64,000 nt of DNA from Deltaproteobacteria bacterium UBA6601. GTDB lineage: Bacteria > Myxococcota_A > UBA796 > UBA9615. Location: positions 26,165 through 90,164 of the forward strand of contig DJIF01000092.1 of NCBI GenBank assembly GCA_002433485.1, written 5' to 3'. Made by a program: the position numbers and the translations under genes. Positions 1 to 8,545 of this stretch are shown piece by piece (within the stretch, counting starts at the first letter, position 1; every line of letters starts with the position of its first letter). The notes under the pieces are model-generated. The model was not told the DNA's origin and did not search any database. It saw only the letters and a list, made by a program, of their open reading frames with translations.

Positions 1-323
1 AGGGTTGAGATCCCTTCCCGCTCAAAGATGGGAAAGAGCTGATAGAAGTCATTTCGATCCCGACCAAATTGATGCAGCAGCAAAACCGCCGCCCCGCCGC
101 CAGGCCCTCCCGCACTCTGCCATCTTGCGGCGAGGCTCAGGCCATCGGCTGTGGACAGAGTCACCTGCTCAACCGTTGGACCAGGGCTCGCGTCATCATC
201 GTCGCCAGTGGCGGCAGAATCATCGTCGTCATCAGCGCCCAGGCCTCCGCCAGTCGAACCACAACCACAACAGAGCAACAGCAACAAGCAGAGCAAAAGG
301 CGCGACAAACTGACAGGTGACAT
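1..323 (-). CDS. Lipoprotein, alpha/beta-hydrolase-like (C-terminus outside window)
   Basis: An open frame on the minus strand starts with the ATG whose complement is 321-323 and stays open to the left edge, so the gene is cut by the window. The first ~22 residues are a leucine-rich signal sequence ending in CCGC, a likely lipoprotein cleavage site. An acidic linker with two DDDD runs (DDDDSAATGDDDDA) follows. The visible mature part has VLLLHQFGRDRNDF followed by FPIFEREG, the pattern of the first strand and oxyanion loop of dienelactone-hydrolase-type alpha/beta hydrolases. I infer a lipid-anchored periplasmic or outer-membrane hydrolase. The catalytic Ser, Asp and His would lie outside the window, so substrate and activity cannot be judged. 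The same DDDDSA linker recurs in the lipoprotein at 52.4 kb. Confidence 0.7.
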   Translation of the reverse strand, partial: MSPVSLSRLLLCLLLLLCCGCGSTGGGLGADDDDDSAATGDDDDASPGPTVEQVTLSTADGLSLAARWQSAGGPGGGAAVLLLHQFGRDRNDFYQLFPIFEREGIST

Positions 324-474
324 GGGCAACTCCGGTACGAGGTCCTGATAGTCAAACCCTAACGCGTCTCGGCTCTGTACGTCACCTTGCGCACACTCGG
401 CAGAAAAAATCCGTGGTTCCGGGAACCTTCCTCGTCGCTGCGAGTCCAACACCACAAGCAACCCGGAGGTCCGC

Positions 475-3072
475 ATGTCTTTGTTCTGTTTCGTTCACCC
501 TGAGTACGGCCGTCTTGTTGGCCGAATGTTCACTGCTTCACTGCTGCTCGCCATGCTGTTGGGCAGTTACCTGATCAGTGCAACCCCAGCATCACAGGCC
601 CAGAGTCCGCCACCGCGAGATCAGGTTCAAGTCCCCTTTACCGCCGCTGAGATCCCGAGCAAGGCCCGCAAAGTGGTCAACTTCGAAGAGGTTCAAGGCG
701 GCAGCATCAGAGTCGAGCAGGACGGGGCGCTGTGGGAGCTCCCCCTGCTCCATACGGAAGTAGACGCAGAGATCTCAGGACCCATCGCCGACGTTGAGCT
801 GCGTCAACTGTTTGCCAACCCGTTCTCTCAACCCATCGAGGCTGTCTACCTGTTCCCCCTGCCCGACCGAGCGGCGGTCAACGACATGATGATCCAGGTT
901 GGCGAGCGCCGCATTCTGGGTGAGATTAAAAAGCGCGAGCAAGCCCGCCAGATCTACGAACAGGCCAAACAAGCGGGCCAGGCCGCGGCGCTGCTGGATC
1001 AACAGCGCCCCAACCTGTTCACCCAACAGGTCGCCAACATTCAACCCGGCGAGACCATCGAGGTGACCTTGCACTTCGTCGAGAGCATCAACTACCGGAA
1101 TGAAGGCTACGAGTGGGTCTTTCCGATGACCGTCGGGCCCCGCTACATCCCCAAGCAGGGAACCGGTCCGGGCCATTCTGCTGGTGATGAGGACAGGATC
1201 TCACCGCCCTATGCCTCAATACCAACCGGACATCGAGTTGATCTTCAGCTCAGCCTCAACGCCGGAGTCGCAATCCAGGACCTGCGCAGCCCCTCACACC
1301 GCATCCTGGTGGACGAAGAAGATGAGCATACAGCCCACATATCCATTGACTCCCGGGATGCAGCACCCAACAAAGACTTCATCCTCCGCTACGACGTCGC
1401 TGGCAAAACGCCAGAGGCGGCGGTGCTGGCGCATCGCAGCGGACTCGGCGGCTACTTCATGCTGATGATCCAGCCCCAGGCGCCCGAGTTCCTGGATGAG
1501 ACCAGCGTCACACCCAAAGAAATGGTCTTTGTGGTCGACACCTCGTGCTCCATGTCGGGCTTCCCGCTCAGCAAGGCTAAAGACGCTATGCGCCTGGCCA
1601 TTGCCGAGATGAACCCACAGGACAGCTTCACGATCCTGGACTTCAACGATCAGGTCTCAGGCCTCAGTCCACTGCCCCTGCCCAACAGTTCCTACAACCG
1701 CCAGATGGGCAAGCGCTTCGTCGATAGCTTTCGAGGCTCCGGAGGCACCCAGATGCTGCGCGGCATCAAGGGCGCCCTCGACCTGCCCAACGATGACCGA
1801 CTGCTGCGCACCGTGCTGTTCATGACCGACGGCTTCATCGGCAATGAGGAGCAGATTCTGGCGGCCATTCACCAGCGTCTCGGTGACAGCCGCTTGTTCT
1901 CCCTGGGCATCGGTTCATCAGTGAACCGTTTCCTCCTCGATCGGATGGCCAAGGTCGGCCGCGGAGAAGCTCGCTACCTGCGTCCGGACGAAGACGCACA
2001 GGTAGCGGTGCAAGAATTCTACGAGCGTATCCGCAATCCGGTCTTTACCGATATCGAGCTCGATTGGCAGGGACTTGAGGTCGAACAGTTGCAGCCCGAT
2101 CCACTACCGGATCTTTTTGCTGGCCAGCCCATCGTGCTGCTTGGTCGCTACAACCAGCCGGGCCGAGGGCAGCTCACCATTCGCGGCCGGGTGGCTGGCA
2201 AGACCGTCGAGCAGCGCATCGATGTGGTGCTGCCAAAACGTCAGGACCAGAACAGCGCCATCGCCTCACTGTGGGCACGCAAGTCCATCGAAGAGTTGGA
2301 GTCCCGCCAGCGCGGACGACCCACTGCAGCGGTCATCGACGAGATCACTGAGCTGGCGCTTGAGCACCGCCTGATGAGCCAGTACACATCCTTTGTCGCA
2401 GTCGAGGAAGGTCGCAGCGACACCGCTCCAAGGCCGCCAACTAAAGTCCATGTGCCCGCCGAACTGCCCGAACTCATGAGCCCAATGAGCCAGGCTGGAG
2501 CAGCGGCCCACCAATCCATGAACTTAGGGCGCGTCCTCCGCAGGGGTTCGGCAGCCGCCCCACCGCCGGCCAGTATTGAGTCGGCCCCCCTGGCGAAACG
2601 AGACAGCTCCAAACAAAGCGTCTTCCACCAGTTCCTCAAACAAGATTCCGCTGCCGAGCTTGAAGCCGCAGAGCCAGCAATCAGCAACTCTGCTGCCGCC
2701 AGTTCCCACGGCGCAAGGACCAAGACTTCACAGCACTGCAGCTCGATTCAGCTGCTGCTAGTGGACGCGGGGAATGGTTCGCACCACAAGGCCGGCGCGC
2801 TTGAACGCCAGCTCGATGCCACTCTGGAGCCGATCACGCGACGCTGGTGCAAGGACCAAAGCCGCTATCCAAACGGTGGCGAGTGGCATATTCGCCTGCG
2901 GCTGGACGGTCAAGGCGGAGTCCGTGAGGTCATGGTGATTCGCGACAGCCTACGCCATGGCGCCCTGCGCAAACTCCTGAACGACCTGCGAGACAGCGGC
3001 CAACTGAGCCTGCTCAGCGCGGGCAAATCGGTCGAGATAAACGTCGTAATCCGGTTCAACTCAACGAACTAA
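475..3072 (+). CDS. Secreted VIT-VWA domain protein with TonB/AgmX-like C-terminus
   Basis: 865 residues. GGAGG lies just upstream of the ATG and supports this start. A hydrophobic signal peptide ends near PASQA at about residue 42. Residues ~75-215 form a VIT (inter-alpha-trypsin-inhibitor-type) domain, shown by ELRQLFANPF, EAVYLFPLP and the KREQARQIYEQAK stretch. Residues ~345-520 form a von Willebrand A domain with a metal-binding DTSCSMSG motif, a later GGTQMLRG and an MTDGFIG motif. After a low-complexity Ala/Pro/Ser-rich linker, the last ~90 residues (EWHIRLRLDGQGG... to the end) resemble the TonB/AgmX C-terminal fold, an unusual addition. VIT-VWA proteins are common surface or periplasmic proteins in Myxococcota and Bacteroidetes, and the ligand is unknown. 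The gene stands alone and is followed by a hairpin terminator. Confidence 0.85.
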   Translation: MSLFCFVHPEYGRLVGRMFTASLLLAMLLGSYLISATPASQAQSPPPRDQVQVPFTAAEIPSKARKVVNFEEVQGGSIRVEQDGALWELPLLHTEVDAEISGPIADVELRQLFANPFSQPIEAVYLFPLPDRAAVNDMMIQVGERRILGEIKKREQARQIYEQAKQAGQAAALLDQQRPNLFTQQVANIQPGETIEVTLHFVESINYRNEGYEWVFPMTVGPRYIPKQGTGPGHSAGDEDRISPPYASIPTGHRVDLQLSLNAGVAIQDLRSPSHRILVDEEDEHTAHISIDSRDAAPNKDFILRYDVAGKTPEAAVLAHRSGLGGYFMLMIQPQAPEFLDETSVTPKEMVFVVDTSCSMSGFPLSKAKDAMRLAIAEMNPQDSFTILDFNDQVSGLSPLPLPNSSYNRQMGKRFVDSFRGSGGTQMLRGIKGALDLPNDDRLLRTVLFMTDGFIGNEEQILAAIHQRLGDSRLFSLGIGSSVNRFLLDRMAKVGRGEARYLRPDEDAQVAVQEFYERIRNPVFTDIELDWQGLEVEQLQPDPLPDLFAGQPIVLLGRYNQPGRGQLTIRGRVAGKTVEQRIDVVLPKRQDQNSAIASLWARKSIEELESRQRGRPTAAVIDEITELALEHRLMSQYTSFVAVEEGRSDTAPRPPTKVHVPAELPELMSPMSQAGAAAHQSMNLGRVLRRGSAAAPPPASIESAPLAKRDSSKQSVFHQFLKQDSAAELEAAEPAISNSAAASSHGARTKTSQHCSSIQLLLVDAGNGSHHKAGALERQLDATLEPITRRWCKDQSRYPNGGEWHIRLRLDGQGGVREVMVIRDSLRHGALRKLLNDLRDSGQLSLLSAGKSVEINVVIRFNSTN

Positions 3073-3093
3073 AGGCGACGAGGGCGCAGGCCT

Positions 3094-3135
3094 GAGCGGG
3101 GGTGGCCCGATGTGGTCACTCCCGCTCTCACTTTT
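3094..3135 (+). terminator. Rho-independent terminator after the VIT-VWA gene
   Basis: GAGCGGGGGTG (3094-3104) can pair with CACTCCCGCTC (3117-3127) as an 11-bp stem containing one G-U pair, with a 12-base loop. A short T run (3132-3135) follows. It lies 22 bases after the stop codon, between convergent genes. The T run is short, so it may be only moderately efficient. Confidence 0.6.
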
Positions 3136-3170
3136 AAAAAGCTAAGCGCAGCTGAGCCGACCGGGCAGGG

Positions 3171-4388
3171 CTAACGGATGGCGCCGGCCTCCCGCAGTTG
3201 CGCAAGTTGCTCGGCGCTATAGCCTAGCTTGGTCGCAAGCAGTTCATCGGTATCGGCACCCAACAGAGGGGCCGCTTGGTAACCGGCCACCGGGGTTCGG
3301 CTGAGGTGATAAGGCGAGCCGACGCCCTGGATCTCACCAAGCACCGGATGCTGCATCGAGATCAACATTCCAGCAGCCAAGGTCTGCGGGTGGGCGAGCG
3401 CCTCATCAGGCCGCAGGATGGGCCCGGCCGGAACCCGGATCTCTTTGAGCATCTCGATCCAACAGGCGCGGGTACGCTGCGAAAAAATTGGCGCCAGAGC
3501 GGCGGCCAGAGCGGCTCGATCCTGGACCCGCTGATTGTTGGTCGCCCAGTGGTCCTGTCCCCGCAGGGAAGCGAAGTCATCGAGGCCGAGCATCCGCTGC
3601 CACTGAGCATCGTTACCTGCGGCAATCAGTACCCAGCCGTCACTGGCCGGCATGGGCTCATAGGGAGCTACATTGGGGTGAGCATTGCCCAACCGGGGAC
3701 TGGGCTGGCCCGACATCAGGGTGTTGCCAGCGACGTTAGCCAGCCAGGAGAGGTGACTGTCGAACAGAGAGATGTCGACGTGCTGGCCGACCCCGTCCCG
3801 CTCAGCGGCCCGCAGCGCAGCCAGAGAACCAATGGCGGCGTTAAGTCCGGTGGTCAGGTCAACAATGGGCACGCCGACCCGAAACGGCGGTCCTTCCACC
3901 GGGCCGGTCAGCGCCATCACCCCACCATAGCCCTGGACGATAAGATCGTAGCCGGGTTCCTGGCTCAAAGGCCCCTGCTGACCAAAAGCGGTCACCGACG
4001 TCATCACCAGGGCCGGGTTCTCCGCACGGAGCGTCTCAAAGCCCAAGCCCAACGCATCCAGCTTCCCAGGAGGGAAATTCTCCAGCACGAGCTGAGCGCG
4101 AGCAGCCAGGGCCTTGACCACCGCCACCCCCTCAGGCTTCTTGAAGTCGACACAAATGGACTTCTTGTTGCGATTAACGCTCAGGAAATAAGCGGACTGA
4201 CCCTGCCGCTCGACAGGCCCCCAGGAGCGGGTATCGTCACCCCGCGAGGGGTGCTCGACCTTCCATACTTCGGCGCCCAGATCAGCAAGAATCTGGGTGG
4301 CATAGGGTCCCGCAAGGATGCGGGTCAGATCAAGAATAACGACACCATCGAGAGGCGCCGGGGCCGAGCCCTGAGTAGCTGCTGACAT
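3171..4388 (-). CDS. CaiB/BaiF family (class III) CoA-transferase
   Basis: About 405 residues from the ATG at 4388. In-frame ATGs at 4397 and 4421 are alternatives, and no ribosome site clearly decides between them. The sequence has the class III CoA-transferase signature from the N-terminus: LDGVVILDLTRILAGPYAT, GAEVWKVEHPSRGDDTR, SVNRNKKSICVD and ENFPPGKLDALGL. The catalytic aspartate of the family is in EPGYDLIVQGYGG. Class III enzymes move CoA between acyl-CoA and a free acid through an aspartyl-CoA intermediate. The GDDTR and SVNRNKKS stretches look most like the succinyl-CoA:glutarate (SUGCT-type) branch, but substrate cannot be read from sequence alone. The gene is monocistronic, convergent with the VIT-VWA gene and divergent from the TSP3 gene. 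Confidence 0.88.
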   Translation of the reverse strand: MSAATQGSAPAPLDGVVILDLTRILAGPYATQILADLGAEVWKVEHPSRGDDTRSWGPVERQGQSAYFLSVNRNKKSICVDFKKPEGVAVVKALAARAQLVLENFPPGKLDALGLGFETLRAENPALVMTSVTAFGQQGPLSQEPGYDLIVQGYGGVMALTGPVEGPPFRVGVPIVDLTTGLNAAIGSLAALRAAERDGVGQHVDISLFDSHLSWLANVAGNTLMSGQPSPRLGNAHPNVAPYEPMPASDGWVLIAAGNDAQWQRMLGLDDFASLRGQDHWATNNQRVQDRAALAAALAPIFSQRTRACWIEMLKEIRVPAGPILRPDEALAHPQTLAAGMLISMQHPVLGEIQGVGSPYHLSRTPVAGYQAAPLLGADTDELLATKLGYSAEQLAQLREAGAIR

Positions 4389-4566
4389 GGCGGTCATGCT
4401 AGCAGCCCATTGATGACACAAGGGGCTATCTCGGTCAGGCGGTCCACCGCACCAGAAGGAAACATCCCACCCTCAACCGAACCCATCCTCCTCAAGTAGC
4501 CCTCCTCCTTCGCCGCAGAACCTGCCAAACTGTTTGCTGCTCTAAGTGGGAGGCACACGGCACGCA

Positions 4567-7500
4567 ATGAAGAAAGGCGCACTCCAGGCCCTGCTGACCG
4601 GGCTGCTGACCCAGCTGCTGCTGGTATCGACAGCGAATGCTCAAGAGATCTGCGGCAACAGTCTGGACGATGATGACGACGGCCTGTTCGACTGCAACGA
4701 CAACGACTGCGCGGCCACCGCCGACGAGGACGGCGATGGAGCCTGCGACGTCACCGACCAGTTCCTAGGCAATCCGTTTCAGTGTGGTGACAGCGACGGC
4801 GACGGCTGCGACGACTGTGGCCCCCCCGGGCTCACTTTTGACCCCAGCGTAGATGGCTTCGACACCGACGGTGATGGCATCTGCAACGTTGGTGACGACA
4901 ACGACGATGGCGATCCCTTCCCCGATGCCCTGGAGAGCGACTGCCTTACGGACCCGCTCACCTTCGACACGGTACTACCGGACAACGACTTCGATGTAGA
5001 CGGTCCGCCCGCTCCCCTGACCTGTCCCATGGCCGACACTTCATCCTGCGGCTGCGATGCCCTGGACGACGACGACGACAACGACGGCGTGCTCGACGTC
5101 GATGAACTGTTGTGCGGCTCCGACCCGATCCGCGCGCCGCAGGACCTCGACGGCGACTTCCTGCCCGACCTGGGCCCGCCCGCTGCGCCGTGCCAGCCCG
5201 GCGGCATCCTCCCCTGCATGCCGCTGGATGCCGATAACGACGGCATCTGCGAGCCGGCAGTGGACACCTGCGTGGACGCCGACGGCGACGGCGTGGGCAA
5301 TGGCAACCTGGGCAACTCGGGCTGCACGACCCAGATGACCGACTCCGACGACAACCCCGCCACCGGCGGCAGCGTCTGCGGAGACAGCGACAACGACGGC
5401 TGCGACGACTGCAGCCTGGGCAGCTTCAACCCCGGTCTAGATGGCCAGGACAGTGACGCTGACGGAGTCTGTGATCTAAGCGACAGCGCAGTAAGTGACC
5501 CCAACAGCTGCGGCGATAGCGACGGCGACGGCTGCGACGACTGCAGTTCCGGCAGCTTCAACCCGGCCGGAGACGGCAGCGACAACGATGGTGACGGCCT
5601 CTGCGACAGCGGCGACCCCGATGATGACAACGACGGCTGGGATGACGTTGACGAGCCGCCCTGCGGCACCGATCCACTCAACCCCGCCAGCGTCCCAGGC
5701 GACAGCGACAGCGATGGCATCTGCGATCTCCTTGATGGCTGCGGATCCGGGGACGGCGACGGCGACGGCATCTGTGACGACGTCGACACCTGCATCGACG
5801 GCGACGGCGATGGCGTCGGCACTTCCACCAGCGCGAGCAACTCCAGTGCCTGCCTCACCACCATGCTCGACAGCGACGACAACTCGGCCACCAGCTGTGG
5901 CAACAGCGACGGCGACAGCTGCGATGACTGCATCTCTGGCAGCTTTGCGCCGCTGCAGGATGGTCCTGACTTTGAAGGCGACGGACTGTGCGACGCCTCC
6001 GATCCGGACGACGACAACGACGGCATCAGCGATACCATTGAGGGTAGCGGTGATGAGGACGGCGACGGCATCCCCAACGTCCACGACGACGACTCCGACG
6101 GAGATGGCATCAGCGATGCCATTGAAGGTAGTGGCGACGCAGACAGCGATGGCACCCCCAACTTCCTGGATCTGGACAGCGACGGCGACACCATTCCGGA
6201 CAGCGAAGAAGGTTCGGCAGACCCGGACGGCGATGGTCTAGGCAACTTCGTCGACACCAACAGCGACGGCGAGAACAGCAACGACACCCTGGACTACAAC
6301 AACAACCAGGACCTGGACGGCGACAACATCCCCGACTACCGGGACATTGACGACTTCGACGGCCCCAACTCCGACACCGACTGCGACGGGGTACCCAACA
6401 GCATTGAGCTGGACTTTGGCAGCGACCCCAACGACCCGGACACCGACGGCGATGGGGTCGCCGACGGGGTCGAGTGGGCCATCCCTGCCTGTGACTACTG
6501 CGACCCCAACTCCAACTGCGGCTGCACCACATCCATGAACCAGTGCACCTCAGCGCCCATGGACAGCGACGGCTCGGGACTGGCTGATGTATTTGACGAC
6601 GACGACGACGATGACGGCATTCCCAGCGCAATAGAAGGCAACGGCGACAGCGACGGCGATGGCATCCCCAACCACCTGGATCTGGACAGCGACGGCGACG
6701 GCATCGATGACAGCGATGAGGGCGACGGTGACAGCGACGGCGACGGCATCCCCAACTTTCTGGATGAAGACAGCGACGGCGACGGCGTGCTGGATGCCGA
6801 CGAGGACCCCAACGCCGACAGCGACGGCGACGGCACCCCGGACTTCCTTGACCCCGACGACAGCGACGGCGGGAGCGGCGACTTCGATGGTGACGGCCTG
6901 AGCAACGCCGATGAGAACGACGCTGGCAGTGACCCGGCCGATGACGACAGCGATGATGACGGCATCCCCGATGGAATCGATGGAACCGGCGATGCGGACG
7001 GCGACGGCATCATCAACGCCCTCGATCTGGATAGCGACGGCGATGGGATCAGCGACGCCACCGAAGGAATCTCCGATAGCGATGGCGACGGCATCCCGGC
7101 CTTCCTCGACCCGGACAGCGACGGCGACGGGATCCTCGACGGGGAAGAAGACGACGACGGCGATGGACTGAACAACGCCATCGAAGACAGCGTCGGTAGC
7201 GACCCCAGTGACGACGACAGCGACGGTGACGGCCTGAGTGATGGCACCGAAGGGATAGGCGACAGCGATGGTGACGGCATTCCTGATCTCCTCGATCCCG
7301 ACAGCGACGACGACGGAATCAGCGACGAAGTGGAGGGCGACGGCGACGGCGATGGCGACGGAATTCCCAACTTTGTCGACCCCGACTCAGACAACAACGG
7401 CATCGCCGATGCCGACGAAGACCCCAGCCTGGACAGCGATGATGACGGTGTGCCCGATCCCTTTGACCCTAACGACAGCGACGGTCCGGATGCCGACTAC

Positions 7501-8526
7501 GATGGGGACGGATTGACCAACGGAGAGGAAGTCGCAGAGGGCAGCGACCCCTTTGACACCGACAGCGACGGCGATGGCATTACTGACGACGTAGAAGGGC
7601 TCCATGACAGCGATGGCGACGGGCTTGCCGATGCCATCGATAACGACAGCGATGGCGACGGCATCCCCGACCAGGTCGAGGGAAATACCGACAGCGACGG
7701 TGACGAAACCCCCAACTACCTGGATCTTGACAGCGACAACGACGGGATCAGCGACGCGCAGGAGGGCGACGGTGATGACGACGGCGACGGCGTCCCTAAC
7801 TTCCTCGATCCGGACGCAGTGGTGGACAATGACAGCGACGATGACGGCCTGAGTGACGACGAAGAGCTCAACCTGGGAACTGACCCTGACGACCCGGACA
7901 CTGACAACGACGGCCTGCTCGACGGCCAGGAATCCGCCGAAGACAGCGATGGTGATGGCCTGTCCAACCCGCTGGACCGGGACGACGACGGCGACGGCAT
8001 CCTGACCGGCTTCGAGATCAACTTCGAGCGGGACTTCGATGGCGATGGAGTTCCCAACCACCTCGACACGGATAGCGATGATGACGGCATCCCCGACAGT
8101 GAGGAAGGAATCAGCGATGCGGACGGCGACGGCATGCCCAACTTCCTCGATCTGGACGCCGACGGCGACGGAGAGGAAGACGCGCTAGAGGGTGTCGACG
8201 ATGTTGACGGCGATGGCCAGCCAAACTACCTGGACGGCGATGACCTCGATGGCCCACTGGGCGACCCCGACGGGGACGGGCTGAACAATGCGGACGAACA
8301 ACGCTGGCGCACCGACCCCCTCGACCCCGACACCGACGACGACGGAGTCAACGATGGCGATGAGGTTCTGGCCGGGACCAACCCGCACGCCGGCTGTACC
8401 TGCAACCTCAGCAGCTCAGCGGCCCAGCTCCGCCCGAGCCAGTTAGCGATCCTGCTCATGAGCTTAGTGCTGTGGCGACAGCGGCGAGAGGCACCTGGCC
8501 GGAGGCGACTGAGCGGCTTCGCGTAG
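4567..8526 (+). CDS. Giant TSP3/calcium-binding repeat surface protein with MYXO-CTERM-like tail
   Basis: About 1319 residues from the ATG at 4567. A GTG at 4546 is in frame, but the ATG gives a clean signal peptide (MKKGAL... ending STANA). The mature protein is extremely Asp/Gly-rich and built of thrombospondin-type-3-like units such as DSDGDGIPNFLD and DSDGDGISD, with acidic EG/EGSGD linkers. The N-terminal third is Cys-containing (CGDSDGDGCDDC units) and the rest is Cys-free. D-x-D-G-D-G units in this family bind calcium and form stiff extended stalks. The C-terminus has GCTC, a hydrophobic helix (LAILLMSLVLW) and RQRRE, which matches the layout of the MYXO-CTERM sorting signal and suggests processing and surface anchoring. 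The role is probably adhesion or cell-surface structure. The repetitive codons generate long false ORFs in the other frames. Confidence 0.88.
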   Translation: MKKGALQALLTGLLTQLLLVSTANAQEICGNSLDDDDDGLFDCNDNDCAATADEDGDGACDVTDQFLGNPFQCGDSDGDGCDDCGPPGLTFDPSVDGFDTDGDGICNVGDDNDDGDPFPDALESDCLTDPLTFDTVLPDNDFDVDGPPAPLTCPMADTSSCGCDALDDDDDNDGVLDVDELLCGSDPIRAPQDLDGDFLPDLGPPAAPCQPGGILPCMPLDADNDGICEPAVDTCVDADGDGVGNGNLGNSGCTTQMTDSDDNPATGGSVCGDSDNDGCDDCSLGSFNPGLDGQDSDADGVCDLSDSAVSDPNSCGDSDGDGCDDCSSGSFNPAGDGSDNDGDGLCDSGDPDDDNDGWDDVDEPPCGTDPLNPASVPGDSDSDGICDLLDGCGSGDGDGDGICDDVDTCIDGDGDGVGTSTSASNSSACLTTMLDSDDNSATSCGNSDGDSCDDCISGSFAPLQDGPDFEGDGLCDASDPDDDNDGISDTIEGSGDEDGDGIPNVHDDDSDGDGISDAIEGSGDADSDGTPNFLDLDSDGDTIPDSEEGSADPDGDGLGNFVDTNSDGENSNDTLDYNNNQDLDGDNIPDYRDIDDFDGPNSDTDCDGVPNSIELDFGSDPNDPDTDGDGVADGVEWAIPACDYCDPNSNCGCTTSMNQCTSAPMDSDGSGLADVFDDDDDDDGIPSAIEGNGDSDGDGIPNHLDLDSDGDGIDDSDEGDGDSDGDGIPNFLDEDSDGDGVLDADEDPNADSDGDGTPDFLDPDDSDGGSGDFDGDGLSNADENDAGSDPADDDSDDDGIPDGIDGTGDADGDGIINALDLDSDGDGISDATEGISDSDGDGIPAFLDPDSDGDGILDGEEDDDGDGLNNAIEDSVGSDPSDDDSDGDGLSDGTEGIGDSDGDGIPDLLDPDSDDDGISDEVEGDGDGDGDGIPNFVDPDSDNNGIADADEDPSLDSDDDGVPDPFDPNDSDGPDADYDGDGLTNGEEVAEGSDPFDTDSDGDGITDDVEGLHDSDGDGLADAIDNDSDGDGIPDQVEGNTDSDGDETPNYLDLDSDNDGISDAQEGDGDDDGDGVPNFLDPDAVVDNDSDDDGLSDDEELNLGTDPDDPDTDNDGLLDGQESAEDSDGDGLSNPLDRDDDGDGILTGFEINFERDFDGDGVPNHLDTDSDDDGIPDSEEGISDADGDGMPNFLDLDADGDGEEDALEGVDDVDGDGQPNYLDGDDLDGPLGDPDGDGLNNADEQRWRTDPLDPDTDDDGVNDGDEVLAGTNPHAGCTCNLSSSAAQLRPSQLAILLMSLVLWRQRREAPGRRRLSGFA
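5983..8370 (+). repeat. Coding tandem TSP3-type (DxDGDG) repeat array
   Basis: Within the giant surface-protein gene, imperfect units of roughly 35-50 codons recur. The core reads 'gacagcgacggcgacggcat' followed by codons for P-N-x-L-D and then D-S-D-G-D-G-I-S-D. The units vary in length and sequence, so this is a protein-level repeat and not a recent DNA duplication. Confidence 0.75.
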
Positions 8527-8545
8527 AGGCTGCTACCTTCCACAG

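Noticed and set aside
3276..4385. 369-residue plus-strand ORF
   Set aside because: Antisense of the CoA-transferase gene, with no protein-family features.
4779..6287. 502-residue minus-strand Ser/Pro-rich ORF and similar ORFs to 8.1 kb
   Set aside because: Reverse reading of the Asp/Gly codon repeats of the TSP3 gene; low-complexity Ser/Pro product.
5983..8370. CRISPR-like or noncoding tandem repeat
   Set aside because: Units vary in length and sequence and keep the reading frame; they code for TSP3-type repeats.
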